64,000 bases of DNA from Agrobacterium tumefaciens (GCF_009649785.1 NZ_WJOK01000020.1:1-64000), one strand, 5' to 3'. Numbered from the stretch's first letter, positions 17,908 to 26,256 are shown. Notes: generated by a model not told the origin, from the letters alone. Program-made: numbers and translations.

Positions 17908-17937
17908 AGAACGACACACGCCCAATCTACGCTCGGC

Positions 17938-17966
17938 GTCATTCTCGGGCTTGACCCGAGGATCTA
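17938..17966. repeat. small palindromic intergenic repeat, copy 1
   Basis: A 29-bp element with a CTCGGG/CCCGAG stem (17944-17949 and 17955-17960) and a 5-base loop. A related, partly decayed copy is at 47823-47851 (same length, about 21 of 29 positions identical). It lies after the DUF1624 gene, typical of short dispersed repeats in intergenic DNA. Two copies in one window support, but do not prove, a repeat family. Confidence 0.5.
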
Positions 17967-18066
17967 TCCACGTCGCGTAAAATCAAAAGCATGACGGAGT
18001 GAGAGGTTTTCTTCTCCGCGGGAAATCCAGGGCCATCACGTCAAGCGCGACGGCGGGAAACCTGCA

Positions 18067-18453
18067 TCAGGTCCCTACGCCGATTTCGGCAAGGCGCGTC
18101 AGGCAGGCCTCTTCGACATTGTCGAGCTCGGCCAGCGTCTCTTCGATGTCCTTGCGCTTTTGCCTGAGATCGGCGCGCTTCTCATCGACCTTCTTCATCA
18201 GAAGCACAAGCTGGCCTGATTCGCCCGGCGGCTCCTTGTAGACGTGAATGATCTCGCGAATTTCTGCGATCGTGAAACCGATACGGCGGCCGCGCAGGAT
18301 TTCCTGAATGAGACGTCGATCCGCAGACCTGAAAAGCCTCGTACGCCCGCGTCGCTCAGGGTGAATGAGGCCCTCATCCTCGTAAAATCGCAAGGTGCGG
18401 GTGGAAACACCGAATTCGCGCGTCAGTTCGGTTATGCTATAATACTTGTCCAA
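18067..18453 (-). CDS. MerR family transcriptional regulator
   Basis: A 128-residue regulator. The N-terminal winged helix reads YYSITELTREFGVSTRTLRFYEDEGLIHPERRGRTRLF, then a long dimerisation coiled coil (about 75-120). Only one Cys is present, so it lacks the metal ligands of CueR or ZntR and resembles the LiuR-like group. TTG 18453 (MDKYYSITEL) is preferred over ATG 18480: GGATAGG lies just upstream, and the predicted promoter would place the transcription start inside the longer version. If ATG 18480 is used the protein has 137 residues. It probably controls itself through the palindrome at 18488-18509. Confidence 0.85.
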   Translation of the reverse strand: MDKYYSITELTREFGVSTRTLRFYEDEGLIHPERRGRTRLFRSADRRLIQEILRGRRIGFTIAEIREIIHVYKEPPGESGQLVLLMKKVDEKRADLRQKRKDIEETLAELDNVEEACLTRLAEIGVGT

Positions 18454-18480
18454 GGGCCTATCCGATTCATAACCGGACAA

Positions 18481-18509
18481 TTATTATTTGACCTTCACGT
18501 AAAAGTCAA
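18481..18509 (-). promoter_or_regulatory. promoter with embedded palindrome for the MerR gene
   Basis: On the minus strand TTGACT (18509-18504) and TAATAA (18486-18481) are 17 bp apart. An imperfect 22-bp palindrome (18488-18509, outer arms TTGAC/GTCAA, centre ACGT) covers the -35 and the spacer. MerR proteins typically bind such inter-hexamer palindromes, so self-regulation is likely. Confidence 0.55.
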
Positions 18510-18538
18510 TTTTTCCTGCCGCTTTCGCCTGTTCTGGC

Positions 18539-19966
18539 CTATCCCGAAATACCGTACCACCAGGTAGCGATGCCCAGAAACGAAAAAAAGCCGACAATGT
18601 CCGTTACCGCCGTCACGAAGACAGCAGAGGAAACGGCGGGGTCTGCCCCGAACCTGTCGAGAACCAGCGGAATGAGAATGCCTGCCAGCGCCGCCGCCAG
18701 CATGTTGAGACACATGGCGGCAGCAATGATGCCGCCGATATGGACATCCTGGAACCACACGCCTGCAACGATGCCGATGGCACAGCCGAACAACAACCCG
18801 TTCAGGATGCCAACGCCCGCTTCACGCCTGATAATGCGGGCAGCGTTGTGAATATCTAGGCTTTTGGTAGCCAGCGCCCGCACGGACACGGTCATGGTCT
18901 GCGATCCGGCATTGCCGCCCATCCCGGCAACCGTCGGCATCAAAATCGCCAGCGCAATGATTTGCTGGATCGTCGCATCGAAAAGGCTGATGACGGAGGC
19001 AGACAGAAAGGCAGTAAGGAGGTTGACCGCAAGCCACGGCACACGCGAGCGCGAGGTGCTGGTGATGCTGTCAGACAGTTCTTCGTCGCCCACACCGCCA
19101 AGGCGCAGCAAATCCTCTTCGGCTTCTTCCTGAATGACGTCGACCACGTCATCGATGGTGAGCACGCCAACCAGACGGCCGTTATTGTCCACCACGGCGG
19201 CGGATAGAAGGTCGTATTGTTCGAAAAGTTGCGCCGCTTCTTCCTGGTCCATTTCGGCCGGAATGGAGTGGTTGGTCTCGTGCATGATCGTTTCGATCTT
19301 CACCTGACGCTTGGCGCGCAGCACCTTGTCGAGATCGAGAGCGCCGACAAGCTTGAACGTGGGGTCGATGACGAAGATCTGCGTGAAGGAATCCGGTAAC
19401 TCCTCCTCCTCACGCAGGTAATCAATGGTCTGTCCCACGGTCCAGAACGGCGGCACGGCAACGAATTCCGTCTGCATGCGACGGCCGGCAGAGCTTTCCG
19501 GATAATCCAGCGCCCGCATCAGTCGCACCCGTTCGGTGAACGGAAGTTGCGAGAGGATGTCCTCGCGGTCCTCGTCGTCGAGATCCTCGAGAATGTAGAC
19601 AGCGTCGTCCGAATCCAGCTCGCCAATACCGGCAGCGATCTGCTCATTCGACATCTGGTCGACGATATCGAGACGGATGCCTTCATCCACCTCGGTCAGC
19701 GCCGTCATGTCAAAATCGGAACCCAGCAACCGCACGAGCGCGTGGCGCTGCTCCGGCATGATGGACTCCAGCACGTCGCCGAGTTCAGACTCATGCAGCC
19801 GCGCCACATTCTTGCGCAGGAAAAGCAGATCGCGGTCGGCAATCGCTGCCCCCACCATCGCCAGAAAGTCAGAGCGGACAGAGCCGTCCTCGGCGTAGAT
19901 ATCGGAGGGTGCCTCTGTCGGTTTCAACTCTTCGGGCGCGAGAAGATCGTCGTCACGGTCTGTCAT
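18539..19966 (-). CDS. mgtE: magnesium transporter MgtE
   Basis: A 475-residue Mg2+ channel/transporter. The order is an N-terminal superhelical domain with repeated L-DS-D-A-Y-I-LEDLD motifs (about 30-150), two CBS domains (about 155-280, with VPPFWTVGQTIDYLREE and MHETNHSIPAEMDQEEAAQLFEQYDLLSAAVVD), a connecting helix and five membrane helices, with the conserved PTVAGMGGNAGSQTMTVSVRALA pore region. AAGGGG lies 8 bases upstream of the ATG. No M-box riboswitch was recognised in the leader. It ends 58 bp upstream of the MerR gene start region and runs in the same direction. Confidence 0.95.
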   Translation of the reverse strand: MTDRDDDLLAPEELKPTEAPSDIYAEDGSVRSDFLAMVGAAIADRDLLFLRKNVARLHESELGDVLESIMPEQRHALVRLLGSDFDMTALTEVDEGIRLDIVDQMSNEQIAAGIGELDSDDAVYILEDLDDEDREDILSQLPFTERVRLMRALDYPESSAGRRMQTEFVAVPPFWTVGQTIDYLREEEELPDSFTQIFVIDPTFKLVGALDLDKVLRAKRQVKIETIMHETNHSIPAEMDQEEAAQLFEQYDLLSAAVVDNNGRLVGVLTIDDVVDVIQEEAEEDLLRLGGVGDEELSDSITSTSRSRVPWLAVNLLTAFLSASVISLFDATIQQIIALAILMPTVAGMGGNAGSQTMTVSVRALATKSLDIHNAARIIRREAGVGILNGLLFGCAIGIVAGVWFQDVHIGGIIAAAMCLNMLAAALAGILIPLVLDRFGADPAVSSAVFVTAVTDIVGFFSFLGIATWWYGISG

Positions 19967-20336
19967 CTGGCGTCCCCTTCTTTAAATGCCGCAGTGCACG
20001 AATTTGCAGGCAGAATGGCGTTAAAAAGTATATTGTCAACAACCGGATAGGTGAAAAACAACGGGCTTCGGAACTGCGACGAAAATGGCATGGAGCGCCC
20101 TTTCGCAAGACCATGATCGAAGAGCGCAGCACTCCATGATGATGCAGCGGCAGGCAGTGCACCTCAATCCGCACAACGTCCGGAACGCCCTTGCCGTTCC
20201 GTCGGAACCGGTAAGATAGAGATTGACATATGTCGCCCATAGACGATTCTGAAAGAGCTTTTTTTATATATGATTGGCCGTTGCCAAACGGTAAGTATCC
20301 CTGGGCGGCCAGGAAAATTTCAGGAAAATCACGACA
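19967..20336. other. divergent intergenic region between mgtE and the YdeP-type gene
   Basis: It carries AT-rich stretches suited to promoters for both genes: TTGACA near 20032-20037 on the minus strand and TTGACA at 20223-20228 on the plus strand. A perfect 7-bp hairpin CGGAACG/CGTTCCG (20181-20187 and 20195-20201) is present. No coding sequence is supported; the long minus-strand frame that crosses it is a shadow of the molybdoenzyme gene. Confidence 0.4.
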
Positions 20337-22640
20337 ATGAGCAAGACAGATTTCATCGGCAAGGCTTCCGCCGCCGCAGGTGGCTGGGGCGCGCTTAAAA
20401 GCGTTGGCAAACGGCTGATGGAATCCGGCGCGCCGATTTCCGGCGCACGCACGCTGCTGAAGGCAAACCAGCCGGATGGATTCGATTGCCCGGGCTGCGC
20501 ATGGGGCGATCCGGAGCATGGCTCTTCCTTCGAATTCTGCGAAAACGGCGTCAAGGCGGTCGCTTGGGAAGCAACGGAAGCCCGGGTACCGCCGGATTTT
20601 TTCGCTACCCGCACCGTCTCCGAACTGCGCGGCTGGTCTGACTACGATCTGGAAAAACAGGGCCGCCTCACCCACCCGATGCGTTACGACCGGGCGAGCG
20701 ACAAATATCTGCCGGTCTCCTGGGACGACGCCTTTGCCGAAATCGGCGGCGTTCTCAATAGCCTCGACAGCCCGGACCGGGCGGAATTCTACACATCCGG
20801 CCGCGCCTCCAACGAGGCAGCCTTCATCTATCAATTGATGGTTCGGCTTTACGGCACGAACAATTTTCCCGACTGCTCCAACATGTGCCACGAGGCAAGC
20901 GGTGTCGGCCTGAAAGCCTCGATCGGCGTCGGCAAGGGCACGGTGCTCCTGGAAGACTTCGAGCAGGCAGACGCGATCTTCGTAATCGGCCAAAATCCCG
21001 GCACGAACCACCCGCGCATGCTGGGCGACCTGCGCCGGGCAGCGCTTCGCGGCGCGAAAATCGTCGTCCTCAATCCGATCAAGGAAAAGGGTCTGGAGCG
21101 CTTCGCCGATCCGCAGGACAAGATCGAGATGATCACCGGCGGCAACACCAAGATCGCCACGAATTATTACCAGCCCCGGCAAGGCGGCGACATGGCGGTG
21201 GTGCGCGGCATGAGCAAGGCGATCTTTGCAGCCGACGACGCCGCAAGGACTGCCGGAGAATCTGCCATCATCGATTACGACTTCATCGCCGAACATGCGG
21301 TCGAGTTCGAGGCTTATCGTGATGCCGTCGAGGCAACCAGCTGGGAAAGCATTCTCGACCAGTCCGGCCTCACCCGCGCAGAAATCGAAGAAGCCGCCTG
21401 CATCTACATGAATGCCGGCTCCGTCATCGCCACCTGGGCCATGGGCGTCACCCAGCATCGCCACTCTGTCATCATGGTTCGCGAAATCACCAACTTCATG
21501 TTGCTGCGCGGCAATATCGGCCGCCCCGGTGCCGGTCTTTGCCCGGTACGCGGCCATTCCAACGTTCAGGGTGATCGCACGGTCGGTATCGATGAAAAAG
21601 CGCCGCCGGCGCTGCTAGACGCACTGGAAAAAGAACTCGGCGTCGCCATGCCGCGCAAACCCGGCCACAACACCGTCGAAGCAGTAGCCGCCATGCTGGC
21701 TGGCGAGGCGCAAACCTTCATCGCGCTCGGCGGCAACTTCATGCGGGCAACGCCCGACAGTCCGCTGATCGTCAAGGCTTTTGAAAATCAGAAACTGACG
21801 GTCAATATCGCCACCAAGCTCAACCATTCGCATCTGGTGCCGGGCGAAATCTCCTTCGTGCTGCCCTGCCTTGGCCGAACGGAAATCGACCGTAATTCTG
21901 CGGGCAAGCCGCAGATCGTCACGGTCGAGGATTCCATGAGCATGGTGCATGGTTCCGGCGGCATCAATCCGCCTGCCTCGGAGGAACTACGCTCCGAAGT
22001 CGCCATCGTTGCCGGCATTGCGCAAGCGACCCTTGGCAATGCGCAGGTCGACTGGAAAGCGCTTGCCGAGGATTACGATCTCATCCGAGACATGATCGAG
22101 CGGGTCATCCCCTGTTTCGACAATTTCAACGAACGCGTCCGCGTGCCGCGCGGTTTTCGCCTGCGCAACACGGCCTCCGAACGGGAATGGAACACGCCGG
22201 CAAAAAAGGCCGTCTTTTATAGCGGCCCGCTTCCCGAACAGACTGAGCATCAGCAGGCGCTCACGGGCGACAATCTTTTCGTGCTGCAGACATTCCGCAG
22301 CCACGACCAATACAACACCACGATTTACGGCATGGACGACCGTTATCGCGGCGTTTATGGCGAACGCCAGGTCATCTTCATGAATCCTGCGGATATGGAG
22401 GCGCTGGGCGCCCACTCCCGCCAGCGGGTCGATGTCATCGGCGAATATGGCGATGGCGTGGAGCGGATCGCCCAAAATTTCCGGTTGGTCCCCTACAATA
22501 TTCCGCGCGGCAGTGTCGGCGGATATTATCCCGAACTGAACGTGCTGGTGCCGCTGTCAAGCTATGGCGAAGGCAGCTTCACGCCAACGTCGAAATCGGT
22601 ACTCGTCTCCTTCCGCCTGCTTGCCGGTTCCGCCTCTTGA
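20337..22640 (+). CDS. FdhF/YdeP family molybdopterin oxidoreductase
   Basis: A 767-residue enzyme of the molybdopterin-guanine-dinucleotide family, closest in architecture to E. coli YdeP and FdhH. An N-terminal cluster site has Cys51, Cys54 and Cys68 (CPGCAWGDPEHGSSFEFC). The metal ligand region reads CSNMCHEASGVGL; Cys184 occupies the place of Sec/Cys in formate dehydrogenases. IGQNPGTNHPR, GNIGRPGAGLCPVRGHSNVQGDRTVG and the C-terminal dinucleotide-binding domain (about 640-767) are typical. The physiological reaction is not established for YdeP proteins, so formate oxidation is only possible. A small protein and a deformylase-like gene follow within 20 bp each, forming a probable operon. 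Confidence 0.85.
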   Translation: MSKTDFIGKASAAAGGWGALKSVGKRLMESGAPISGARTLLKANQPDGFDCPGCAWGDPEHGSSFEFCENGVKAVAWEATEARVPPDFFATRTVSELRGWSDYDLEKQGRLTHPMRYDRASDKYLPVSWDDAFAEIGGVLNSLDSPDRAEFYTSGRASNEAAFIYQLMVRLYGTNNFPDCSNMCHEASGVGLKASIGVGKGTVLLEDFEQADAIFVIGQNPGTNHPRMLGDLRRAALRGAKIVVLNPIKEKGLERFADPQDKIEMITGGNTKIATNYYQPRQGGDMAVVRGMSKAIFAADDAARTAGESAIIDYDFIAEHAVEFEAYRDAVEATSWESILDQSGLTRAEIEEAACIYMNAGSVIATWAMGVTQHRHSVIMVREITNFMLLRGNIGRPGAGLCPVRGHSNVQGDRTVGIDEKAPPALLDALEKELGVAMPRKPGHNTVEAVAAMLAGEAQTFIALGGNFMRATPDSPLIVKAFENQKLTVNIATKLNHSHLVPGEISFVLPCLGRTEIDRNSAGKPQIVTVEDSMSMVHGSGGINPPASEELRSEVAIVAGIAQATLGNAQVDWKALAEDYDLIRDMIERVIPCFDNFNERVRVPRGFRLRNTASEREWNTPAKKAVFYSGPLPEQTEHQQALTGDNLFVLQTFRSHDQYNTTIYGMDDRYRGVYGERQVIFMNPADMEALGAHSRQRVDVIGEYGDGVERIAQNFRLVPYNIPRGSVGGYYPELNVLVPLSSYGEGSFTPTSKSVLVSFRLLAGSAS

Positions 22641-22653
22641 ACAGGATGGCTTG

Positions 22654-22956
22654 ATGGGTGAGGAACAATCTGCAGCGGCTTTCATGGCAGCGGTGGAGCA
22701 GATCGTGCAAGGATCGTCGCAGGCGCTTTCGGCCACGTGCGCGGCGATCCTTCTTGCCATCAATATGGATATCGCCACCGACAGCCGCAGCATCGCCAAT
22801 CGGCTGGGACTTGCGCATGCCCTCGTCCTGCGCGAAATCTCCGCCCTGTCACCGCGCTTTGTGCGGGTGACGAAACGCGACGCCCGCACCCAGCGCAGTT
22901 GGCTGGAGGTCACAGCGGAAGGACAGGCGCTCGCCGCGCTATCCTCTCAAACCTGA
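22654..22956 (+). CDS. small winged-helix-like protein downstream of the molybdoenzyme
   Basis: A 100-residue protein. Residues about 25-90 look like a small winged helix: an INMDIATDSRSIANRLGLAHALVLREISAL helix-turn-helix-like stretch followed by a KRDARTQRSWLEVTAEGQAL wing. It has no membrane segment or cysteine-rich motif apart from Cys20. AGGAT 7 bases upstream supports ATG 22654, 13 bp after the molybdoenzyme stop. Some rhizobial annotations call a similar neighbour a formate dehydrogenase subunit, but nothing in the sequence shows an enzymatic role; it may be a regulator or a chaperone. Confidence 0.65.
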   Translation: MGEEQSAAAFMAAVEQIVQGSSQALSATCAAILLAINMDIATDSRSIANRLGLAHALVLREISALSPRFVRVTKRDARTQRSWLEVTAEGQALAALSSQT

Positions 22957-22973
22957 AACGAACGGAGCATTCC

Positions 22974-23468
22974 TTGGCAATCAGGCCGATCCTGTCCTAC
23001 CCCCATGCCGGCCTTTCCGAGATTTGCGCGCCGGTCACTGTTTTTGACGACCACCTGCAAAATCTGGTCACGGACCTGATCGACACCATGCGCGCCGCCC
23101 CCGGCGTCGGCATCACCGCGGCTCACATCGGTGTAAAACAGCGCGTCTTCGTGCTTGAGCTGACGCCGGGAACCGTGTTGACATACATCAATCCCGAAAT
23201 CGTCAGTCACTCCGCGCAGACCATGCGGCATGTGGAAGGCAGCGTCTCAATGCCGGGCTTCACCGAGGAGGTGGAACGTCCGTCTGAGGTCGAGGTGAGG
23301 TTTCAGGACGTAGCGGGCGTGGAACATCGAGAGAGCGCCAAGGGATTTCACGCCATCTGCATCCAGCACGAGATCGACCAGCTGGATGGTGTGTTCTGGC
23401 TGAAGCGCCTGTCGAAGCTGAAACGCGACCGGCTTGTGAAGAAATGGGAAAAATCCCGAAAGCCGTGA
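22974..23468 (+). CDS. peptide deformylase-like protein with substituted metal ligands
   Basis: A 164-residue protein that aligns end to end with bacterial peptide deformylases, but all three active-site motifs are altered. GxGLAAxQ reads GVGITAAHIG. EGCLS reads EGSVS, replacing the metal-ligand Cys with Ser90. HExDH reads HEIDQ: His132 and Glu133 remain, but the second His is Gln136. Two of three metal ligands are thus lost, so deformylase activity is unlikely. The start is TTG 22974 with GGAG 6 bases upstream; no ATG gives a better N-terminus. It is the third gene after the YdeP-type molybdoenzyme, 17 bp from its neighbour. Confidence 0.8.
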   Translation: MAIRPILSYPHAGLSEICAPVTVFDDHLQNLVTDLIDTMRAAPGVGITAAHIGVKQRVFVLELTPGTVLTYINPEIVSHSAQTMRHVEGSVSMPGFTEEVERPSEVEVRFQDVAGVEHRESAKGFHAICIQHEIDQLDGVFWLKRLSKLKRDRLVKKWEKSRKP

Positions 23469-23471
23469 CGA

Positions 23472-23900
23472 TCAGCTAGCGATCGAAAGAGCAAAGTCCG
23501 CGTCGCCCTTCAAAGTGTTGCTGACGGTGCAGATATCTTCGGCCGCATGGGCAATTGCGGCGCGCGTCGCCTCATCGAAACTCCCGGCAATCTCCATCCT
23601 GATATCGAAACGGATGATGCGATAGGGCTCCTGCGCGGATTTCTCACCGGAAACGTCAACGAGCACGCTCTCGAAGCCGTCCAGCAACCCCATGCGGCTC
23701 GCCGCAATGCGGGCGCTGAGCGCCAGGCATGCCGCAAGCGACGAATAAAGGAGGTCGATCGGATTGAAGCCCGGCTCAGAGACACCCGTAACAATTTCCA
23801 GGGCGCCGCCGGTCACTGTCGAAATCAGTGGGCGACCAAGCCGCCCGACCTTGGCGGTGGCGCCAACCGGCCTTAACTTCACCTTTCCACCATCTATCAT
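23472..23900 (-). CDS. OsmC family protein
   Basis: A 142-residue protein with the OsmC/Ohr fold. GFNPIDLLYSSLAACLALSARIAAS carries the first conserved Cys and ICTVSNTLKGDADF the second; OsmC/Ohr proteins use this pair to reduce hydroperoxides with dithiols. The usual Ohr-specific N-terminal segment is not obvious, so it is called OsmC-like. It converges on the deformylase-like gene with only 3 bp between stops. Confidence 0.85.
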   Translation of the reverse strand: MIDGGKVKLRPVGATAKVGRLGRPLISTVTGGALEIVTGVSEPGFNPIDLLYSSLAACLALSARIAASRMGLLDGFESVLVDVSGEKSAQEPYRIIRFDIRMEIAGSFDEATRAAIAHAAEDICTVSNTLKGDADFALSIAS

Positions 23901-24021
23901 TCTAATATTCCTAATTTAATCGCGTGCAACCAATCGCATGGAACCAAAACCTGTCTGGCGCTTTTTACTCACACAACGGTGAACGACCGTTGAACCTTTA
24001 TTATACAGGGAGCTGGGACCT

Positions 24022-24189
24022 ATGGTTACATCTACGCTCGTCAGCATTCTGATCACCTTCCTGGTGATCGTGCTCGTCTTGTGGCTCATCGCACGACTGC
24101 CCGTCGGCGGCGGCGCGAAACAGATCGCGCAAGTCATCGTCATCATCATCGGCATTATTTCGCTGCTGAAATATCTCGCCGTCTTCTGA
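24022..24189 (+). CDS. small two-segment membrane protein
   Basis: A 55-residue hydrophobic protein, too short for standard ORF cut-offs. It has two predicted membrane helices (about 6-23 and 36-53) joined by a short ARLPVGGGAKQ loop, a pattern seen in Thivi_2564-type small membrane proteins. GGGAG lies about 9 bases before the ATG, and a strong terminator follows 26 bp after the stop, which together support a real gene. Function unknown. Confidence 0.65.
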   Translation: MVTSTLVSILITFLVIVLVLWLIARLPVGGGAKQIAQVIVIIIGIISLLKYLAVF

Positions 24190-24215
24190 TATCCCGGTAG
24201 CGTGCGAACAGAAAA

Positions 24216-24240
24216 AGGCGGCGAAAGCCGCCTCTTTTTT
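24216..24240 (+). terminator. intrinsic terminator after the small membrane protein gene
   Basis: Perfect 7-bp stem AGGCGGC/GCCGCCT (24216-24222 and 24227-24233), GAAA tetraloop, then CTTTTTT. The AAAA to its left may also serve the converging PAS gene. Confidence 0.9.
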
Positions 24241-24266
24241 GCGCCATTTTTCATGACACTCGATAG

Positions 24267-24692
24267 CTATTGGCGCGGCTCGAACTGGTAGGTTTTTTTG
24301 AGAGTGATATCGCGAACGCTGCCGAGACCAAGAAACGGCGTATTTTCAGCATCGAAAATCGCCCTGCCCTTCGCCACGATCCAGCGGATGGAACCATCTG
24401 GCAGATGCACCTTGTAACGCTGGTCGAAAAACACGCCGGTAGTGATGCTTTCGAAAATTGCCCGCGCCACCTGATCGCGCATTTCCACATCTATTCTTTC
24501 GAGAATATCCTCAATCGACACACCTCGCGATGCCACCGCTTCGGAAAAGCCATGACACTCCGCAGTGACGGTGTCCATGATCAACCTATTGTCGGAAATG
24601 CTCCACATATAATAGCCGAGCGCATTGTCTGAATCCGCCTTGTCCCCCTGCACGAAAACCTCCAGACCTTTTTTTCTGACAAACGCTAACAT
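24267..24692 (-). CDS. single PAS-domain protein
   Basis: A 141-residue cytosolic protein consisting essentially of one PAS fold of the PAS_3 type: GYYMWSISDNRLIMD at about 27-41, a helical middle, and VHLPDGSIRWIVAKGRAIFDAENTPFLGLGSVRDIT at about 95-130. There is no attached kinase, GGDEF or DNA-binding domain. It could be a sensory partner protein. AGAGG upstream of the ATG supports the start. Ligand unknown. Confidence 0.75.
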   Translation of the reverse strand: MLAFVRKKGLEVFVQGDKADSDNALGYYMWSISDNRLIMDTVTAECHGFSEAVASRGVSIEDILERIDVEMRDQVARAIFESITTGVFFDQRYKVHLPDGSIRWIVAKGRAIFDAENTPFLGLGSVRDITLKKTYQFEPRQ

Positions 24693-24889
24693 CAGACCTC
24701 TAATATTCCACCCCTTGTTTTGAGGGGGTATTTAACCGGCTACTACAACGTGTATCGATATCCACCGAAATTTAATGGCGCCTGATCCGGATGCCGGTTT
24801 CGAAAGCACGACAATTTCAAAAAAAAGCGTCGCAAAGCCAACCGCTTGCACCTACATGACTGCAAGATGAAATGTCGAAGGATGCTCAT

Positions 24890-25054
24890 ATGCTGCGAAC
24901 CGCTCTTACTTTTGGGTTGCTGTCGGCAACTGTCTTTCTAGCTGGCTGCCAGACGTGGCAAAGCCCTTATCGCGGAAACGAATGGCGGATGGACCAGGTC
25001 ATGGATGGCGACCCCTACCGGGTCGGTGACGGCAATCGCGCGGGGAGACGCTAA
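24890..25054 (+). CDS. small lipoprotein
   Basis: A 54-residue protein whose N-terminus is a lipoprotein signal (LLSATVFLAGC), with the lipidated Cys at residue 20. The mature peptide of about 35 residues is short and polar. The frame is open from 24872, but ATG 24890 has GAAGGA about 8 bases upstream and gives a normal signal length. Function unknown; family assignment not possible by eye. Confidence 0.65.
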   Translation: MLRTALTFGLLSATVFLAGCQTWQSPYRGNEWRMDQVMDGDPYRVGDGNRAGRR

Positions 25055-25219
25055 GCCGCAAACATCTCATCCGAATGGCGGCAAGATCGATAGTCTGACG
25101 CCCTGAAATTTTACAGCCCGGGCTGCCGAGACGAAACAAGTCGAAGTCGCCCGAGGCGTATTTAATCGACGTAACTGCTTCTTCTTTTTTGGGAGGAGCA
25201 AAGCCAAACAATTGGCAGA

Positions 25220-25247
25220 AAAAGAAAAAACCCGCCGAAGCGGGTTT
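25220..25247 (-). terminator. intrinsic terminator of tRNA-Leu
   Basis: On the minus strand an 8-bp perfect stem AAACCCGC/GCGGGTTT (25240-25247 and 25228-25235, CGAA loop) is followed by a T-rich run. It lies 3 bp after the CCA end of tRNA-Leu. Confidence 0.85.
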
Positions 25248-25250
25248 CTT

Positions 25251-25335
25251 TGGTGCGGTCGAGAAGACTCGAACTTCCACGGGTTGCCCCACAGCGACCT
25301 CAACGCTGCGCGTCTACCAATTCCGCCACGACCGC
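25251..25335 (-). tRNA. tRNA-Leu (anticodon GAG)
   Basis: An 85-nt tRNA including encoded CCA. Acceptor GCGGTCG pairs with CGACCGC; the D arm reads GCGGAATTGGTAGACGC, the anticodon stem CAGCG/CGCTG encloses loop TTGAGGT with anticodon GAG, a class II variable arm (GTGGGGCAACCCGT) follows and the T arm contains GTTCGAGTC. All features fit a bacterial class II leucine tRNA. Confidence 0.95.
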
Positions 25336-25524
25336 ATCGTGGTAGGCGTCGACTTGCGCCGACGGGGGTGCATGTAGCAAAAGGATTTTGGGTGCACAAG
25401 AGCGTCGTGACAGTTTTTTGAAATTAAAAATCGGCCTGGCCCACCCTATATGCAGGAAGCCCGGAAATGCTGGGGTTGCAGCCTTCTCATCATTTTGCGA
25501 GAAGGCTGTGGAAAGGACTTTTTC

Positions 25525-26256
25525 ATGCTCACACGCACGGATATCGAGACAAATATGCTGCCCGTTCCCGGCTCGCCGCCTGTTCGCTGGCGAATCTCGG
25601 AAGGTCTCGTGCCTTACGAACTGGCAATAGAAGAGATGGAACGCGAAGTTGCCGCCATAGCCAATGGCGTGGCCGACGAACTCGTGTGGCTTCTGGAGCA
25701 CCCGCCACTCTACACGGCAGGCACCAGCGCCGATGTTGCCGACCTCATCGAGCCGGAGCGTTTTCCGGTCTTCGCCACCGGTCGCGGCGGCGAATATACC
25801 TATCACGGGCCGGGACAGCGCGTCGTTTACGTCATGCTCGACCTGAAACGCCGGCGCCAGGATGTCCGCGCCTATGTTGCCGCGCTGGAGAATGTCATCA
25901 TCCGCACGCTCGACAAGATGAATGTCCATGGCGAACGGCGCGAAGACCGGGTTGGTGTCTGGGTCAGGCGTCCGGAAAAACCCCTGCTTCCCGATGGTAG
26001 CATGGCCGAGGACAAGATCGCCGCGCTCGGCATCCGGTTGCGCAAATGGGTGAGCTTTCACGGGCTGTCGATCAATGTCGATCCCGACCTCGCGCATTTT
26101 TCCGGCATCGTTCCCTGCGGCATCAGCGCCTATGGCGTGACCAGCCTTGTCGATCTTGGATTGCCGGTTATGATCGGCGATGTCGATGTTCTGCTGCGAG
26201 AAGCCTTTGAGGAGGTCTTTGGCCCGGCAGTGCCCGAAGCCGGCTCCGGCGGCTGA
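25525..26256 (+). CDS. lipB: octanoyl-[acyl-carrier-protein]:protein N-octanoyltransferase LipB
   Basis: A 243-residue enzyme that moves octanoate from ACP to lipoyl domains, the first step of lipoate synthesis. The family signature [12 protein letters not shown] is at 87-98; catalytic Lys164 lies in KIAALGIR and the acyl-accepting Cys198 in SGIVPCGIS. The open frame starts at 25450, but ATG 25525 has GAAAGGA 8 bases upstream and gives the expected length. It stands alone here; lipA is not in the window. Confidence 0.95.
   Translation: MLTRTDIETNMLPVPGSPPVRWRISEGLVPYELAIEEMEREVAAIANGVADELVWLLEHPPLYTAGTSADVADLIEPERFPVFATGRGGEYTYHGPGQRVVYVMLDLKRRRQDVRAYVAALENVIIRTLDKMNVHGERREDRVGVWVRRPEKPLLPDGSMAEDKIAALGIRLRKWVSFHGLSINVDPDLAHFSGIVPCGISAYGVTSLVDLGLPVMIGDVDVLLREAFEEVFGPAVPEAGSGG

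Noticed and set aside
19953-21557. Minus-strand frame of 534 codons across the mgtE leader and the molybdoenzyme
   Set aside because: It is antisense to the YdeP-type gene, which has intact cofactor motifs; the product has no recognisable family.
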